DNA of 64,000 bases from Batrachochytrium dendrobatidis JAM81 (GCF_000203795.2 NW_006281100.1:546535-610534), one strand, 5' to 3'. Numbered from the stretch's first letter, positions 21,493 to 35,900 are shown. Numbers and translations are program-made. Notes: generated from the sequence alone by a model not told the origin.

Positions 21493-24400
21493 TCATGATC
21501 GTGCTAGTTTACGATAGTTGAGTCTTGTCATGGTTTTGTTGGTTGCCAAAAACTGCGTGAGCACATTCATTTCTTTATCTGTCACTCCAAGATTAAAACT
21601 ATTGAGTACGGATCGAAATTGATTGGTAGTGATGGTGCCTATTATATAATACAAATATATATTAAATAGAAAGCAAAACAAAATTTCAGCGCAATTCTTG
21701 TTCGAAAGCAGCCATATAGTAGTACACAACGCACCTTCTTTGACAAAATCATAATCCTCCATATAACTCAAGGCATCAATTCGTCTCTCGTTAACTTTTT
21801 TAGCTAGTCGATCAAGCACCGACTGTAAAATCACATTATCTTCTGGAGACAGCACATTTACAGAAGGATCAGCTTCCCAGCCATTTGAATAGACATTGAA
21901 AATGTCAACTTTTTCGGTTGGATTTTTTTCTAACCCTTTTTTGGTAAATACCGATTCAATAGCATTAGAAAACATGATATAGTTGACATATTTAGGATCT
22001 TGGGGAAGCTTGAATTGGGTTTCAAGAGCTTGTAAGTCCGCCTAATATTCATCATATTGTGAATGTCAGTGTTTAAATCATACACCCGATAGTGTTACTG
22101 TTTTATATAAAGAATGGCCGACCCTGTGCAAGCATATTACCTCTGTTAAATCTGCATACAGCACTTTGATGGCGCGTCTAAACTCGTTTCGTGTAATCTT
22201 TCCATGCTTTAAATGGTCAAAGTCTGCCATAAAATCAATCACACGAATACGCTCCGTCTTGGCCTGTAATGTCACATCAAAGATGCCATCAATTAAAACT
22301 TGGCATAGACAAATTCAGCAAAAGAATCCGCTTGCTTTCAATTGCTTACCTTTATCTTGATACGCATCATGAGCTTTTCAAACTCTGCCTCGTCAACCAC
22401 TGGATCGATTGGGGGCTTTGCTTTAAATCCCGCTTTTAATAAAGCCGGTTTTTGAACATCTTTTGTACTATGTTCAGCTAATCTTGATTCTCCAAAATCT
22501 AACTGATCCTTGGAACTCAAGCCACGCTCAATTTCCTCGAGAAACAAAACGTAGTTGATGCTTTGACCAACATCTTGAATAAAATCCAATTTTGTTTGAT
22601 TAGTATGCTTTTCAGCTCCAACTTCACTCTGCTCAACTCCACTATTCGATTTTGTCCAGTGTTTGCAAAGTACTTGAAATTCGTCATCGGTTACATTACA
22701 GTTCATATATGTAAGACATTGACGGAATTGAGACTTTGTCACATGCCCTGTTCCAGTGCACACCTAGGATATTATATGAATCAAATAAATTTATATATAG
22801 GAAAAATAGTTTAAAACTTGATATCATAGGTGTGATGTTTCCAAGTTTGATTCTAGTACAAACAGATTGAATTTACCTTGTCAAGATCACGAAAGAATGG
22901 CTTGACGCTGCACTGACGAACGCGTAGATGCTCACAAATGTTATTCATGGTTTTTTTTAGCAGCTCCATTTCTTCTGAATCAAGCGGATATTTAGCAAGC
23001 ACAAATGGTGATGTGCGCTCATTTACAGACTCTGGATTATGAGTCGGGCGGCTTTCAAGGTGAGTTTCCCCAAACACTATTGATCAATTTGATATTCAAC
23101 AAAAGCATAAATGCCCAGAAATAAATCAAGTGCTGATTAGCATGCCAGTCTGATACATGCCAAAATTGCTTGAAATTTTATATACATATACTGCATCCAT
23201 CGATTGATTACAAATCAAATTACCTTTATCAATATCCTGTTCAAACTCTTTCCATTTGCAATAATTCTTTTTGCGATGGTCCATGTACTTTGTTGCAACC
23301 AATTCACTGTCAGATTCAGACAGATTTAATCCAATGCATCCAAGACCTCGTATAAACTCTTCTCGACGAATTGAATAGCTGCGAAGTTTATCAAAATCTT
23401 TAAAAAACTCGGAAATACGAATACGCTTTTGCCCAACATGGTTACGAATGCAAGTAAGAATATGATCAACATTATTTTCTCGTAAACGAGAACCTCTGGA
23501 AGAAACAGACGACTCTTCTACTTGACTAGTTTGTTTTGAATCACCAAGACTTGTTTTTTTGCTATATGTAGTGTAAGCTGATTGTATTTAAAATAATACG
23601 TAAATAAAGTATCATTTTATCAAATAGTGAATATTAGTGTTGGATAAAACTGAGACATCTTACTTTCTGGATCAATGTCTCGAATAAACTCCATGTACTT
23701 GACTTTTCCTTGTTCACGATCTTCATACTTTTTAAACAGAATATGCAAATCATCATCTGAAATACTGAGATTATATGTGGACAGAATTCGACTAAAATGA
23801 GATCGTGTTACACGCCCCATATTGCCAAGATGCTAAAAAGAATTTTAGGGTATTAGAAATCGGTTTCTATAGATTCAGACATCACTCATGCCAACATTTT
23901 GACTATATCCAAAATTAAAACTAGTTGCACTTGCTTTGTCAAAATCTTTAAAGAATGGAGCAAGAAGTAAGCGGCGCTGTTTCATAATCTCCTGATACCT
24001 GCCAATGATTTGAGCACACCGTACTTTTTCGGCAGGATCAAGTTGAGTCGAGTCCTGCATAAACACAGTCAATTACCATTTTATCAACTAGTGTAATTTA
24101 ATATTTTTAAAACCGTTTTTACCGTCATCAGCCACTCTCGAAACACTGGCTTGACTTCAAATAAAGGATCACGCTCCAAATGATTTTTTGTAAATACTAT
24201 CATGCACCAATAATGGAAAGTGAGAATTTATAAACATGACTGGCCATTAAAGTGAAATGAATGTATAGACCCACCCGAATCAATGGACTTGCAGAAGCGT
24301 CGGTAATTTACCCGACATGTATAGTCCTGATATTGTGCATAAATTACAGCATATTCTTCATCATTCAGTGGAAGTGATGCAAGGTTGGCACCCGCTTGAA

Positions 24401-26070
24401 ACTATTTATAACAGTTGAATCCAAATATTAATCTCATAAATCATAATCTGACAAAAGATGCTTAAGCTGGGCCAAGATTCACCTGTTGTTTTGTCACCAG
24501 TCCACAATTGTGGTGGTCATAGTCGCGAAAGAATTCAATAAGACGTATACAATTTTTGTAGACAACTGTGGTAGAATCAAAGATTGAATATCAACATTGC
24601 ATGAATAAAATGCTTTATAGTTGGATATTGTGCAGTAATTCAAAAGTAGATATTTACATTTTTTAATTTTCTCCTCTACCAAGTCAATGCGAGGCCGATT
24701 GGAATTGTGAGGCTGCAAACTAGACTCGTAAACAAGCTCTTCTGTTCCAACCGGAATATGTTTATTATACCAATTGGAGCGAGGCTGGAGTTTTGCTCCA
24801 AGCTGTGATTGATCAACGATAGGACGAGGAGCTATATGATTGGATTGTTGAAGCAGAATCAATACATTAGTAATGTGCTTGCTTGTCAAAAACAGTCAAC
24901 ATAGTGCCATCAATTACCTTTACGGTTTACATCCGTGTTCATCTTGAAATAATTAACCGTTCCACTGACAACACCGCCATAGCGAAGAAGCAGCAAATCT
25001 TCTTCTTGCATACTCAGTAGATTTTGTGGAATGCCACGTCGAAACTGATTATAGGTTACATATCCTTTTGATTGTTTTAGGGTATAATACATTAAACACA
25101 TTAGTAGTCGAACCAACTGGGTTTGGCATCATATATTTAAAAAATGGGTGGCTGCCAATCTGAAATGATCATATTAAATATTATTTTACGTACCATTATT
25201 ATACTTGTCAAAGTCTTTGAACCATGACTTTACATCAGATCCGTGATGCTTTACATATGATTTGAGTATACTAATGATTTCTGCTAATGAGGCTTCAGAG
25301 TTTGGGCTAAGAGGTCGTCGAAATGGCTTGACAATGCTTTCATTTGTGGATGTAGGCCAATATTCAAGTTGTTTTGCGCCAAATACTAGTGATTAACAAA
25401 CATTTAAAAATTAAATGTTGCTATAGACCAAATGCCACAATTTTACAAATATTTGATGTATACATTGTAGCAATGAATCTTTACATGTTCATCAGCCAAC
25501 ATTAGCTCTCACCTGTATCGATACTATCAACAAACTCTCTCCATCGAACCATTTTAGTTTTTGGGTCAATGTAGCTTTGCTGTAAAATGTCAATTTCCTC
25601 TTTAGATAAAGGCGACACGACACCTTTATCCAAGGAAGCAGCCAAACATCTACGAAATTGAGAGACTGTCATCAATCCAGATCGCAGCTTATCAAAGTCT
25701 TGGAATAGTTCTACAAGTCGGATACGCATAGAAAAGATTTGCATTTGATATTTGCTTTTTACATTTGAAAGATGAATCTTGTCTATAGAGATATCATTGG
25801 GTGGTTGTGTAGCAGATTTGGGTCGAAATGCGAGTATCGACTGCTTATTTAAACAGTATGACGCGTTAGTATATGATGGATAGCATGATAAATAAAAAGT
25901 ATACAGTCATGCGTAGTAGTAGACAAGTAGAAAGGTGCAGTACATGCTTAAGATGACATCCATAAGTATCAATATACGCATATGTTGATAATCAGAAACA
26001 TGTACAGATGATAAAATACCTTTGAATCCGACAATGGGGATAAAGCAGAGATCAATGTGGTGGCTGCCAT
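21493..26070 (-). CDS. Multi-module degenerate EF-hand protein, EFCAB6-like
   Basis: A many-exon gene starting MAATTLISALSPLSDS at 26070 and ending LNYRKLARS at 21493. At least eight similar modules follow each other. Each has an EF-hand-like helix-loop-helix with the core F-x-D-[FYL]-D, then S-QFRR or similar: DFDKLRSGLMTVSQFRR, DFDKYNNGYVTYNQFRR, DYDHHNCGLVTKQQF, DFDKHLGNMGRVTRSHF, DFDKLRSYSIRREEF, DLDKVCTGTGHVTKSQFR, DFDHLKHGKITRNEFRR, DYDFVKEGTITTNQFRS. A second degenerate hand follows each (for example YIDPKTKMVRWREFVDSID). Most loops depart from the canonical D-x-D-x-D-G spacing, so Ca2+ binding is doubtful in many. The architecture recalls EFCAB6/DJBP and other axoneme-associated EF-hand proteins; a flagellar role in zoospores is inference. 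The intron starting at 23934 has a GC donor. Exon boundaries are only partly resolved. Confidence 0.78.
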
Positions 26071-26454
26071 GTCAAAATATTAGGGCAAGAAATGGTTTGC
26101 AATGAATTACGACTAAATAATGCCAAGTTTATTTTGTAATTATACTCAAACAATTCCCATGCTAGTCTAATGGACTGCAACTCAACAAAATACAAATCCA
26201 CTGCCCAGTAATTCCAGTTATATAATCTCATTTGTTTGCATGCCTGAATGCTCTTTGGTATATACTAGTGTGATGGCATGATCAATCTGACCAAAAACAG
26301 CGTATTTTTAATTCAAAAACACATACACTAATACTCACTATCTGAATGTATAATCAGCAAGCGAGGTTTGATTACATGACAGGTTGATTTATCAAGATTT
26401 TGGTTGGTTTTTCAAACCAATTCAAGTAGTTTTCCCAAGATTTCAACACCGACA
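26071..26454. promoter_or_regulatory. Shared spacer between divergent start codons
   Basis: 384 bp separate the start codons of the EF-hand gene (-) and U2SURP (+). Both promoters must lie here. No specific element was recognised. Confidence 0.4.
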
Positions 26455-29401
26455 ATGACTAACCGGGACAGGGATCTGGATCGCCATCGAGAGCAAACCC
26501 AGCGAAAAGATGGAGTCAGATACAACAGAGGAAGTAGGTCTAGAAGCAGGAGCAGGGATCATAGCAGTGGATCGAATGCAGACCATACTCGGAGTAGAAG
26601 TAGGAGCAGAGAGAAACTACCAGTCAAAGGAAAGCATTTGTCAGGAACCAGAAATGCAGTCCAGGCAGAAAAAACTCAGTCAGAGAACACAAGTGTGTCT
26701 TGGAGCAGCAAACAGGCTCATCCTGGCCCAGTCAAGGTGAGTTCGCATGCAAGCAAGACGGCTTATTTTCACATCATGTTTACATATTCAATAATCACCA
26801 GACGCTCTCTAAAGCGAAGCTGGAAACATTCTCTGTTGGTATTCAAAAAAAGTCGGCATACCAAAAACAAAAAGAGGCCGAAGTAGCAAAGAAAAAGGTA
26901 TTGTCTGGTTTCGGGCCATCTAGCAAGACTGGATTGCCGGTGTGCTGATTTGTATTTTGATATTTTTAAATCTTGTAGCGAGAAGAGGAAGAGGCTGCTA
27001 AAGTATACGAAGAGTTTGTTGCCTCGTTTGATCAACCTTCGTTTTCTGAAAAGAATTGGGTGCAAAGTTCCTCGACTTTTACTGATGATCCAGATGGTAA
27101 AAAGAAGTCTGATAAATCCAAGATATCGGAACCAAATAAGGATTCTAAAATGCAACAGCTCAGTAATGCATACGTGGCGCATTTGGCTACTCCTACTGGA
27201 ATGTCAGCCTTGTTACAAACACCAGATCCTGAAGATGCTACCGAGAAAACAGCAACAGCTCGTGCACCAAAGCGCCGGAATTTGGATGCATTTCTTGAGG
27301 AACTTAAAAAAGATAATGCTGACACTAGCAAACGATCACGTCATGTTGATAGCTCCCCAAACAAGGCTTTGGAGACGACCAATGTGTTTGTTGGGAACAT
27401 GGCCAAGGCTGTAACTGAGCAAGATTTGTGTCTTGAATTTGGTATTTATGGGCCTATTGCTAGTGTCAAGGTGATGAAGCCCTTGAATCTGGAAGAGTTG
27501 CTGCGCGATCGAAAGTGGGGATTTGTATGTTTTATGGAGCATGCAGATGCAGCGGCGGCTATCAAAGGGTTGACTGGGAAGCAGTTACTTGGTGTTACCA
27601 TGAATATCGATTGGGGAAAACCAATTGCTGTTCCTGATAAACCATACTATGGCAAGTTTTTATCTTTATTTCATTCATTTTTACAACATTTACTAATTTG
27701 ATGCTGGCTTATTTGGCTGCAGTTATGCCTGAATATGAGGTTGAGCGAAGAAAAAAGCAAAAGGCAAATGCCGAGGCAGGTTAGTCCAATAGAATGCATA
27801 TATTTGTGTTGATTATACCATGTTAATTATCGAATGTTTTGGGAAACCTTGTTTAGCAAGACAACGACTTGCCGGAGATCGGTCCAACGATGTTCGTGTG
27901 ACTATTCCAAAAGATCCATATTTACTTATGGTAATTCATCGATCTATTGAACGAGTGTTGATGTTTGGATTTCATTTTGAGATGCAACTCATGACAAAAA
28001 CAAAAGACGACGCCGAGTTTATGTTTTTGCGAGATACAAAGGTATGCTGGGGTGGTATTGTCTGGTGTAATATTTGGTCCACACTAATATATGTTGGAAA
28101 CTAGAGTCCTGAGCATATTTACTACAAATGGAAGCTCGTGTCGCTTTTACAAGGAGACTCGACGGACTCGTGGAGCACAGAGCCGTTTGTTATGATTGAG
28201 CATGGTCCGTTGTGGGTTCCACCATCGACTCCGTTTCTTGACGAATCCGTATGTAGTGCAGATATCCTTTGTATTCACTATCTGGTGTATGATTTTTCGA
28301 TAATGGTTGGTTAAAAACATTCAATGTGTTTCTTTTCAGCCTGATTTTGATTTTGATGAGTCTATTGATGATGATTCTGATGAATCTGATTCAGAATCAT
28401 CGAGCCCCGTGTTTCCAAAAGGTCCTCTGACTCGAGCCAAAAAGTTTCATTTTGAGCAACAACTCCGCCATATCACTCTTGAACGAAGTCGTATTGCGGT
28501 TTCCATGGTGTTTTGTATTGAACACTCGGATGCCTCGGATGAGATTTTAGATATCATTATGCGGTCGCTACTTGTGCACAATACACCCATTTTTCCAACA
28601 AAACTAGGGAGATTGTATTTGTTGAGTGATATTTTACACAATAGTGGTGCTAGCGTTCCCAATGCGTGGCGATACAGGTCCAACCTACAAAAACGATTGC
28701 CAGAGGTGTTTTCCCACTTTGGTACACTTTGGAAATCTATCGAGTCGCGACTAAAGGCAGAGCAATTGCGTAAAGCAATCATGACCGTCTTAGCTGCATG
28801 GGAGACGTGGATGATATTTACTCCAGGAATCACTGAAGAGCTACGGCAAGTATTTTCTGATCCAACCAAACATTTTAATCTAGATGGGTTTGCTACTGAA
28901 ACTACAACTGTAGATGGCGAAACAAAAGGCAACAATGCACTTGAACACAATTTAAACGAGGATGCTGTTGCAGCCAAGTTTGTTCAATCACGCTTTGCAC
29001 CTATATCAGATGTGAAGCCTGCTAATGCACCCGCTATCCCATCAAAAAGCACTGATGCTCTTGGTCAAGATGGCTTTACAGTGTCATCTTTTGTACTATC
29101 AAGCAAAACCGTGGATCATTTTGTACATCATGATGGCGGAGCCCATGCAGTTAAATCCACCAACGAACAAAATTCTGCTCAAGCCGATGATGATTCGGTT
29201 GAAGAGTCACTGGATGATCTTGATGGGGAGCCTATGAATTTACAAACACATTTGGGATTTAATTCATCAGCTAAAGAAGGATCAACAGTTGATGATGACG
29301 ATGAAGATTTAGATGGAGTTCCGATGAATACCAACATCTACTCTAGCTATACTACAGCTATACCATCCACCTTTGAATCGGACGATATGTTTGATCCCTG
29401 A
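26455..29401 (+). CDS. U2SURP: U2 snRNP-associated SURP-motif protein (SR140)
   Basis: A splicing factor associated with U2 snRNP. Seven exons (26455-26736, 26802-26897, 26979-27651, 27723-27779, 27857-28041, 28105-28248, 28340-29401) give 832 aa. Order: Arg/Ser-rich N-terminus; conserved segment LETFSVGIQKKSAYQKQKE and EEEEAAKVYEEFVASFD; RRM near residues 258-340 (NVFVGNMAKAVTEQDL, KWGFVCFMEH); SURP module (IHRSIERVLMFGFHFEMQLM ... HIYYKWKLVSLLQGDS); CID domain in the last exon (LERSRIAVSMVFCIEHSD ... RLYLLSDILHNS). The acidic C-terminus has two copies of a D-L-D-G-x-P-M-N motif, as in the animal DIDGxPL segment; the cwf21 region of animals is not evident. Intron 3 has a GC donor (GCAAGT at 27652); a GT choice breaks the frame. 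First ATG is 26455. Confidence 0.93.
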
Positions 29402-29624
29402 GTCGAAATCATTGATGTTGATGTTGAATTTGCTATTAGTGAATTAAATGAGATTTTAATAAGACTGGATATTTTTGCTTAATATTGTATAAGATTTAAT
29501 CGTTGGTCATGCTAATTATAAAAAGTTTATTTTGAACACGCGAGCATTTCAAACATTACACATGACAAAAAGGACAAACTACAGAATGTTTATATTTTAA
29601 CGGCTGATTTTCATCATATCAAGA

Positions 29625-29905
29625 CACTTTGATGGCATCAAACATACTGTTGCAGCATTTCAAAATCATGGATTGTCCGTTTGCAAAATTGCACGATTGG
29701 TTTAGATTATAAGACGGAATGCTCAAGATCGTGTCAGAACAAGACCAAATGAGTGAGATTGTTGAATCAAAAAGAAAAACGAGTGAGATTATTGTTGTGA
29801 TGCACGATCGATGAATGATTCTCGTTTAGTCAGCAATCTACCGACATAATAGAACATCAAAGTGGTGATTGCTGACAATTTCACATTTTCGTTTATTCCT
29901 ATTCT
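29625..29905. repeat. Dispersed repeat family 2, copy C
   Basis: Matches copies A and B: CTGTTGCAGCATTTCAAAAT, TGCAAAATTGCACGATTGGT, AAGATCGTGTCAGAACAAGA, and at the right end GTGATTGCTGACAATTTCAC then TTCGTTTATTCC. It fills the spacer between U2SURP and FANCD2 and ends about 65 bp before the proposed FANCD2 start. The U2SURP 3' flank (29402-29624) shows nothing else. Confidence 0.55.
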
Positions 29906-29970
29906 CATACTCTTTGCCAATAGTCGTAGCGATCATCAACTATCAGACCAACAGCTCAATTCTTTCAAAA

Positions 29971-32900
29971 ATGCTTGGTGGAACTGCATTCACTGACAAT
30001 ACAAGTCATTTGGACTGTGCGTATATTCAATGTTCATTTGTGTGTGCTTATCAAGACTGCATATTCGAGTTGGTTGAGTGTAAAACTAACGGATAACGAG
30101 CTCATTCTACACTATAATTATGTTCAACTGGATCAATATTCTGCATTTGACAAACTATGCTGTTTACATACAGCCAATAACTTATTTGTGCAGGCAGTGA
30201 CGGATTCAGGATTAGTCCGAAATATTGACAATATCTGGACATTTGGTGGGTTTATATAAACGATGTAGCAGTTTTTATTAGAATGCATTCGGATATTGTC
30301 AGTTTAAAACAGTGCCAACTTCATAGTATTAAAAACTAACTTGTTTGGATATGCTTGATGGCTGTCTTGTTTTCCCATCGCAACCTTTGCAAATCTGTAA
30401 AACAGGACATGTTCTTTCTACTACTCAAGAGTCTGTGTCAATTACTCCATACCTGTTTAGCGATCGTCTTTCTAAAAAGATCAAGTCGTATTCAGCAATC
30501 CATTTGGATCAGTTTTTGAATGGATTTGCCACTCTCATGGATACCACCGACTCGCTGATTGGCATACTTTCTAGTGTGAAGCAAGTAAAAAATGGCAGTG
30601 ATTCTTTAGCTTCAAATGATACTGCGATTGGGTATGTTGCCAACGATTACACTGAAATAGAATGCTTTTGTGCCATATTTTCCCGGTTTTATCCATGTCA
30701 ATAGATCTACATTTGATATTGATGAATAATTTTAATATTTAAACTCACCCAATCAACTGTATTTAGGAGTATGCAACAAAACACTCTTGCTCGTATGCTA
30801 CTCAATATTCATTCTCTCCAACCATGCATATCTCAGTTACTATTGGAGAAACTTGCCGAGTTTTCGTCCCAAGATATGCAAGTAGATTGTTGCTATTTCT
30901 AAAATATTTAGAATTACTTTGGTGCTAGTATTTCAATCATCTAACAACAATTCTTTGGTTTAGAATAATGAGTGGCAAAAATATTCCCAAGATGCTCATC
31001 AAACAACTCAGCTGGCTTGACTATATTGTGAAACCATCTGAAATGATTGAAAAAATTATAGAAATTCTTCCTGTTCTAGTTTATGATGTTCAAACAGATT
31101 TGATCAGCAGTCTACCAGAAATCGCAGTGGATAGCGAGCATCAGGTATGTTGAAAACTCTCATCAAACTTGCACTTTGTAATGACTAGATATTAATATTG
31201 TGTTTAATTCATTTTACTATGCTTTAGCGTATCTCACTTTATCTCATTGAGCTTATGGCTCAAAAACTTGAACTTACTCAAACTATTCTTGATACGCTCA
31301 TCAGTTTTTCAATGGATGACACAACTCTCATTGCCGCGCGAGATGCATGCCTTGATAAACTGGATTCTGCGGATTTGGACACACTTGTAAGTACTACTAT
31401 TTAGAGTTGTTTTTACTATACTGTGAAAAATTATTTCCAAATTTCAGTTTATAAATACTAAGATTGCGTTTAGCCTATTATTGTCCGATTTTTACTTAAT
31501 ATAGCCACAGTAGACTCGGCACAAACTGTTATCAGTCAAATACGCGCTAATTTGAATATGGATCAAATTGCTCAAGATTTAAAAAAAGAAACGCTTGATA
31601 TTGAGCAAGGACGATCTAAAGGTAAAAAGCCAGATCGATCACCACAGGCCTTGATACTAGGTACATTTGATTCATATATAATCTTGACTGTATAATTATA
31701 CATGCATTTGCATTGGTTACTCATATACTTGCTTTATAGAAAGTATTCGTACTTCATTTCAAACTCGACCTTTTCTTCAAGATTCATGGATTCGCGTGAT
31801 ATTTGATGTCGATTTTGTGGTAAAAATATGTGCACAATCACAGTAGTGTTGTTGTTGTTTTGAAAACTCAAGTACCAGTACGCCAACACAAGTCATTATA
31901 CCTTTTAGAAAAATATGCTTCGATCTCTTGATTTTTTAGTTATGATTATTATTTATTCGCTTTCTACGTCTCATCGAAAGCGAGCACAGTTGCTGCTAAA
32001 AAAGAAGGCACTTTCTGGCGATCTTACACCATCTATTGTACGGAAAACTATATCGGGTCATGGAAGCAGTATTTCAAGGTTTATTTACTATATATTTCAA
32101 TTATACAAACTACCTACCATATACTAACAGAAACTCTGTTTATCCGTCTTTGACTGTCTATATTAAGCTATTTTTCTTCAATTCTCGGACTTGGAGACTA
32201 CATGATGTCAACTGGATTAGAATGCTGCCATGATATCTGCATTGAATTGTTTATTGCAACTTTCCAAACAAGCGATATTTCTGCACGACAGGTATGGAGT
32301 CTTGCCATCACATTGTTCAAGATTTAGGATTTTAACCATTGGTTTTATTTTTGAACCTCCAATACTAGCACGTTATTGGATTACTGGCGACTCACATTGG
32401 CACTGGAATCATATCCTTTTTGTTTTTCATCAATATTTGACATGAAAATTTAAATATCTTGATTGCACCACGCTGCCCATGACTTTTTGATATTTACGAA
32501 TTCAATATAGGTATCAGTTTGAGTGTTTTGTTAGAACTCACTAGCATTGAGCCACAAAATGTAGCACCATTTTCCATTTTTATCAAAAGCATTCTTGATC
32601 GTAAGCGTGTTATACTTGTACTACTTTTTAGCTTATATTCTAGGCATTAGCTACATAGTTACCTTTCATGTCCAATATCTATGACTTTAGATCTAGATAA
32701 ACTTAGTGTTTCAAATGTGCGACGGTTTTTTGAAGTTCTATCCAACTTGGCAGTAGTGGTAAATGCCAATTTTGATACACTAGTCAATCTCATGCATATT
32801 GGCTTTATAATGATGCTTACATTTTGATTTATATAGAGCGACAACGAGTTGTTTGACACATCTGCGTCAAGCATGGTTATTATGGCAGAGTCGTCTATTT

Positions 32901-35900
32901 TGACCGATCTTCATATTGTAATCCGAAAATATCTAGGCAGTGCAAATTGCACTTATAAGCAAATTGGTGTTCTTGGATCGGCAGTTCTTATTCAGAAACT
33001 TGCCGAGAAGAATAGCATGACGCCCCATACACTTTCTCAAGCACAGAAGATTTTTGAAACCACAATCACGAGCTGCCGACAAAGCATGGTAATGTTGTTA
33101 GATTTGCTATATCACACATATTCAATCATATTTCTTATATATTACATTGCACAGTCTTGTCTTGGAACAGTATTTGATGAGATTGCGTTCTTGGTGTCTC
33201 AGAACAAGCTTCACATTGATTTCATATCGTGGCTTCGAGAGCTTATCAATGATAGTTTTCTTGATATCTTTGTACTGGATGACGAGGAGATGAAACTTTG
33301 CGCTGATAAAATTGAGACTTTGAGCAGCGATTTTCCTAGACTTGTTGTTAAATCGACTTTATGGATGGAACTCGAGGTATGGATTTACTTTAAAATAGCC
33401 GTGGTTAAAAATTCAACGACGACTGGTTTGCCTAACAATACAAATGTAATCAATGCTGCATATTTCTTAGAATTGTGAAGGAGGACTGAATATTTATCCG
33501 TTGGCATTGCGATTGATTCGAGGTCTTCCCGACGATTTAAAAGATACACGACCGCTTGCCGGAATTTTAGATTTCTCGAATGAGAAAAATTTGATTGCAC
33601 TCTTATGCTCGCAATTTAAACTCTGGCAAACCTGTGAAACAGCAACCACTGGTATCAATGGCAGTTTTGTAAATGCGATGCTTGTTTCTGGATTGCTCAT
33701 GTTTGAGCAAAAGGAATCCATGGCAAGTATCTTGTATTTGTGTATTGTGTCATTTTTCAATATACACTAAATATACCTATTTTCATTATGTACATCATGC
33801 AAATCATTAGACGCTCAATGTTGAATATGACCAGACGGCAAGACATGCGTTATGCACTACTTTATTTCAGGCTCTAAATCTGTACGTATAATTGTTGGAT
33901 ATACTATATATTTTGTAACTATCATTTATATTTTTTACATTATGCTTTTAGATTTCGAGAGCTTTTAAACTGCTTTGGGTTTGTATCTGAAAAGGCAACT
34001 ATGCGATTTTGCCTTTTGCGAGTTCGTCATATAATGGTGTTGGAAAAATATCTTGTATCAATTCTTGCAAGCCTTCCTGGATGGATTCCTCCCAATCTTT
34101 TAGAGGAAAATATTGACAGCGGATTCAATTCACAATCTTTGCCAGAAACGGTGTTTGTGAGCTCAGCCACTATTTCTCTTATGAAGGAAACATCTATGGT
34201 AAAATTGCTGAAAAGTGGTACTTTGATTTATGTGTTCAACTGAATTTATTCAATGCAATTACAACCGAGTTTAACTATCCACTTTTGAGTATCTAGACGC
34301 TGACTCAAAATGGAAGTCAAGTTACGACCAAGAATCGAAAGAGTGCAAGAAATGGACGCACTTCCAAACTGCTATCGAGTAGTGCAAAGAGATTTGACAT
34401 TCCTTTAATCTGGGAATTGAAAGATTTACGGCCACTGATGCGCGAACTCGAACTTGGTGTATTTAGTATTCTTGCATTTTGCGAAGATATGGGCGAAGCC
34501 AAACTAGATGTATGAAATGCACTTGCATTCAACTGCTTTGCCATTTAATGTATTGATCGATTGATTTTGGTTTGTGACTTTACATGCTTTAATGAATAGT
34601 TTAACGAGCTCGAGTTTCTACTTTCCGATCTGCTGGTTAAAGTTGAATTTCAGTTTGGTCCCAAAGGACTATCTAGTTTACGTCAATCATCCCAGACTCG
34701 TGCGAGCGTTGAACTGTTAACCCGAATATCTGTTCGAAATGTGTTTTCTAAACTTGTTCTCATTCTACCAGGAATTTGTAAAACTTTGGAAAGTACCGGA
34801 AAAGAAATTTGTAATATGGTATTTGCTTTTGCTTTTGACTTTGCGTTTACATCATATAATTGTGTTGATTTTATTTGGTATCACACTGACGCAGCTATGA
34901 TTGTGAAATAATGGGTATAGATTGCAGACGAAGATTCGACATTTGGTGTTGTGGTATAAATATGGGTTTTGCATTGTCATTTCAATATTTCAACACTTTT
35001 TGATGCTGACATTACTTTGTAAAGGATCAATCTATGCTCAACTGCTTTGACCTTATTATAAAATGCTTGGCAATACTACTCAAATGGCCTGGATTTACTG
35101 ATCCAGCATTACATGATGATCGAATGGTAAGATTGCGTGGAAAATCAATTTTGAATAGAGTATTAAAACATTACTGATTGAAATATTTTGATAAACCACA
35201 CCAAGAACTTTCTTCAAGTTCTTGCAAGTAGAACACTCATACAGGAAAATCCAAATCTTCAAGCTACTCAAGATCAGTTAGTTATAGGTGCTTTTGACTA
35301 CATTGTGCGGTTTGAGAAATGCCTTGTTACTGGAGAAGCTGCATCTGGACTTGGACACCTTTTAGCTGCGCTTTATAATCTGGTACCGCACTCTGATATC
35401 GTGTTGGGAAAACTCCGATATCTGTCTAATGTGTTTGTCAACCAGTATTGGAAAGATAAATCCAGCATGAAGGTTTGTGTATTTTGATGTTAATGCAGTG
35501 TGAATGTTGCACTGTACAAACTATACAAATTAAAAAACTAACTCGGCAGTATATTACTTTATATACTTGTGTAATGGCAAAATTTAGCCTGAAACACTTG
35601 TTTATTTGATTCAGCAACAGATTAACATGGCAGCTGATCCACTGGCCATCACGGAAGAATATTTTGCAAAGGCGTTCAAGGCAATCTCTGAAGGTGATGA
35701 AGAGGTTTTGGTAGATTTCCCACTACTTACAAGAGTCACGTTTATATCGTTTTTCAAGGTAAATTGTACACGCTATTGCTGATTTGTGCCAAGAGTTAAA
35801 CAACAATGAATGCTATAGTATTGATCTTTTATTCTATTTTGGATTCATATTTTAACACAATCAGGCTGCGTTCACAGGACTTTGTCAGCAAGTGGCTCAG

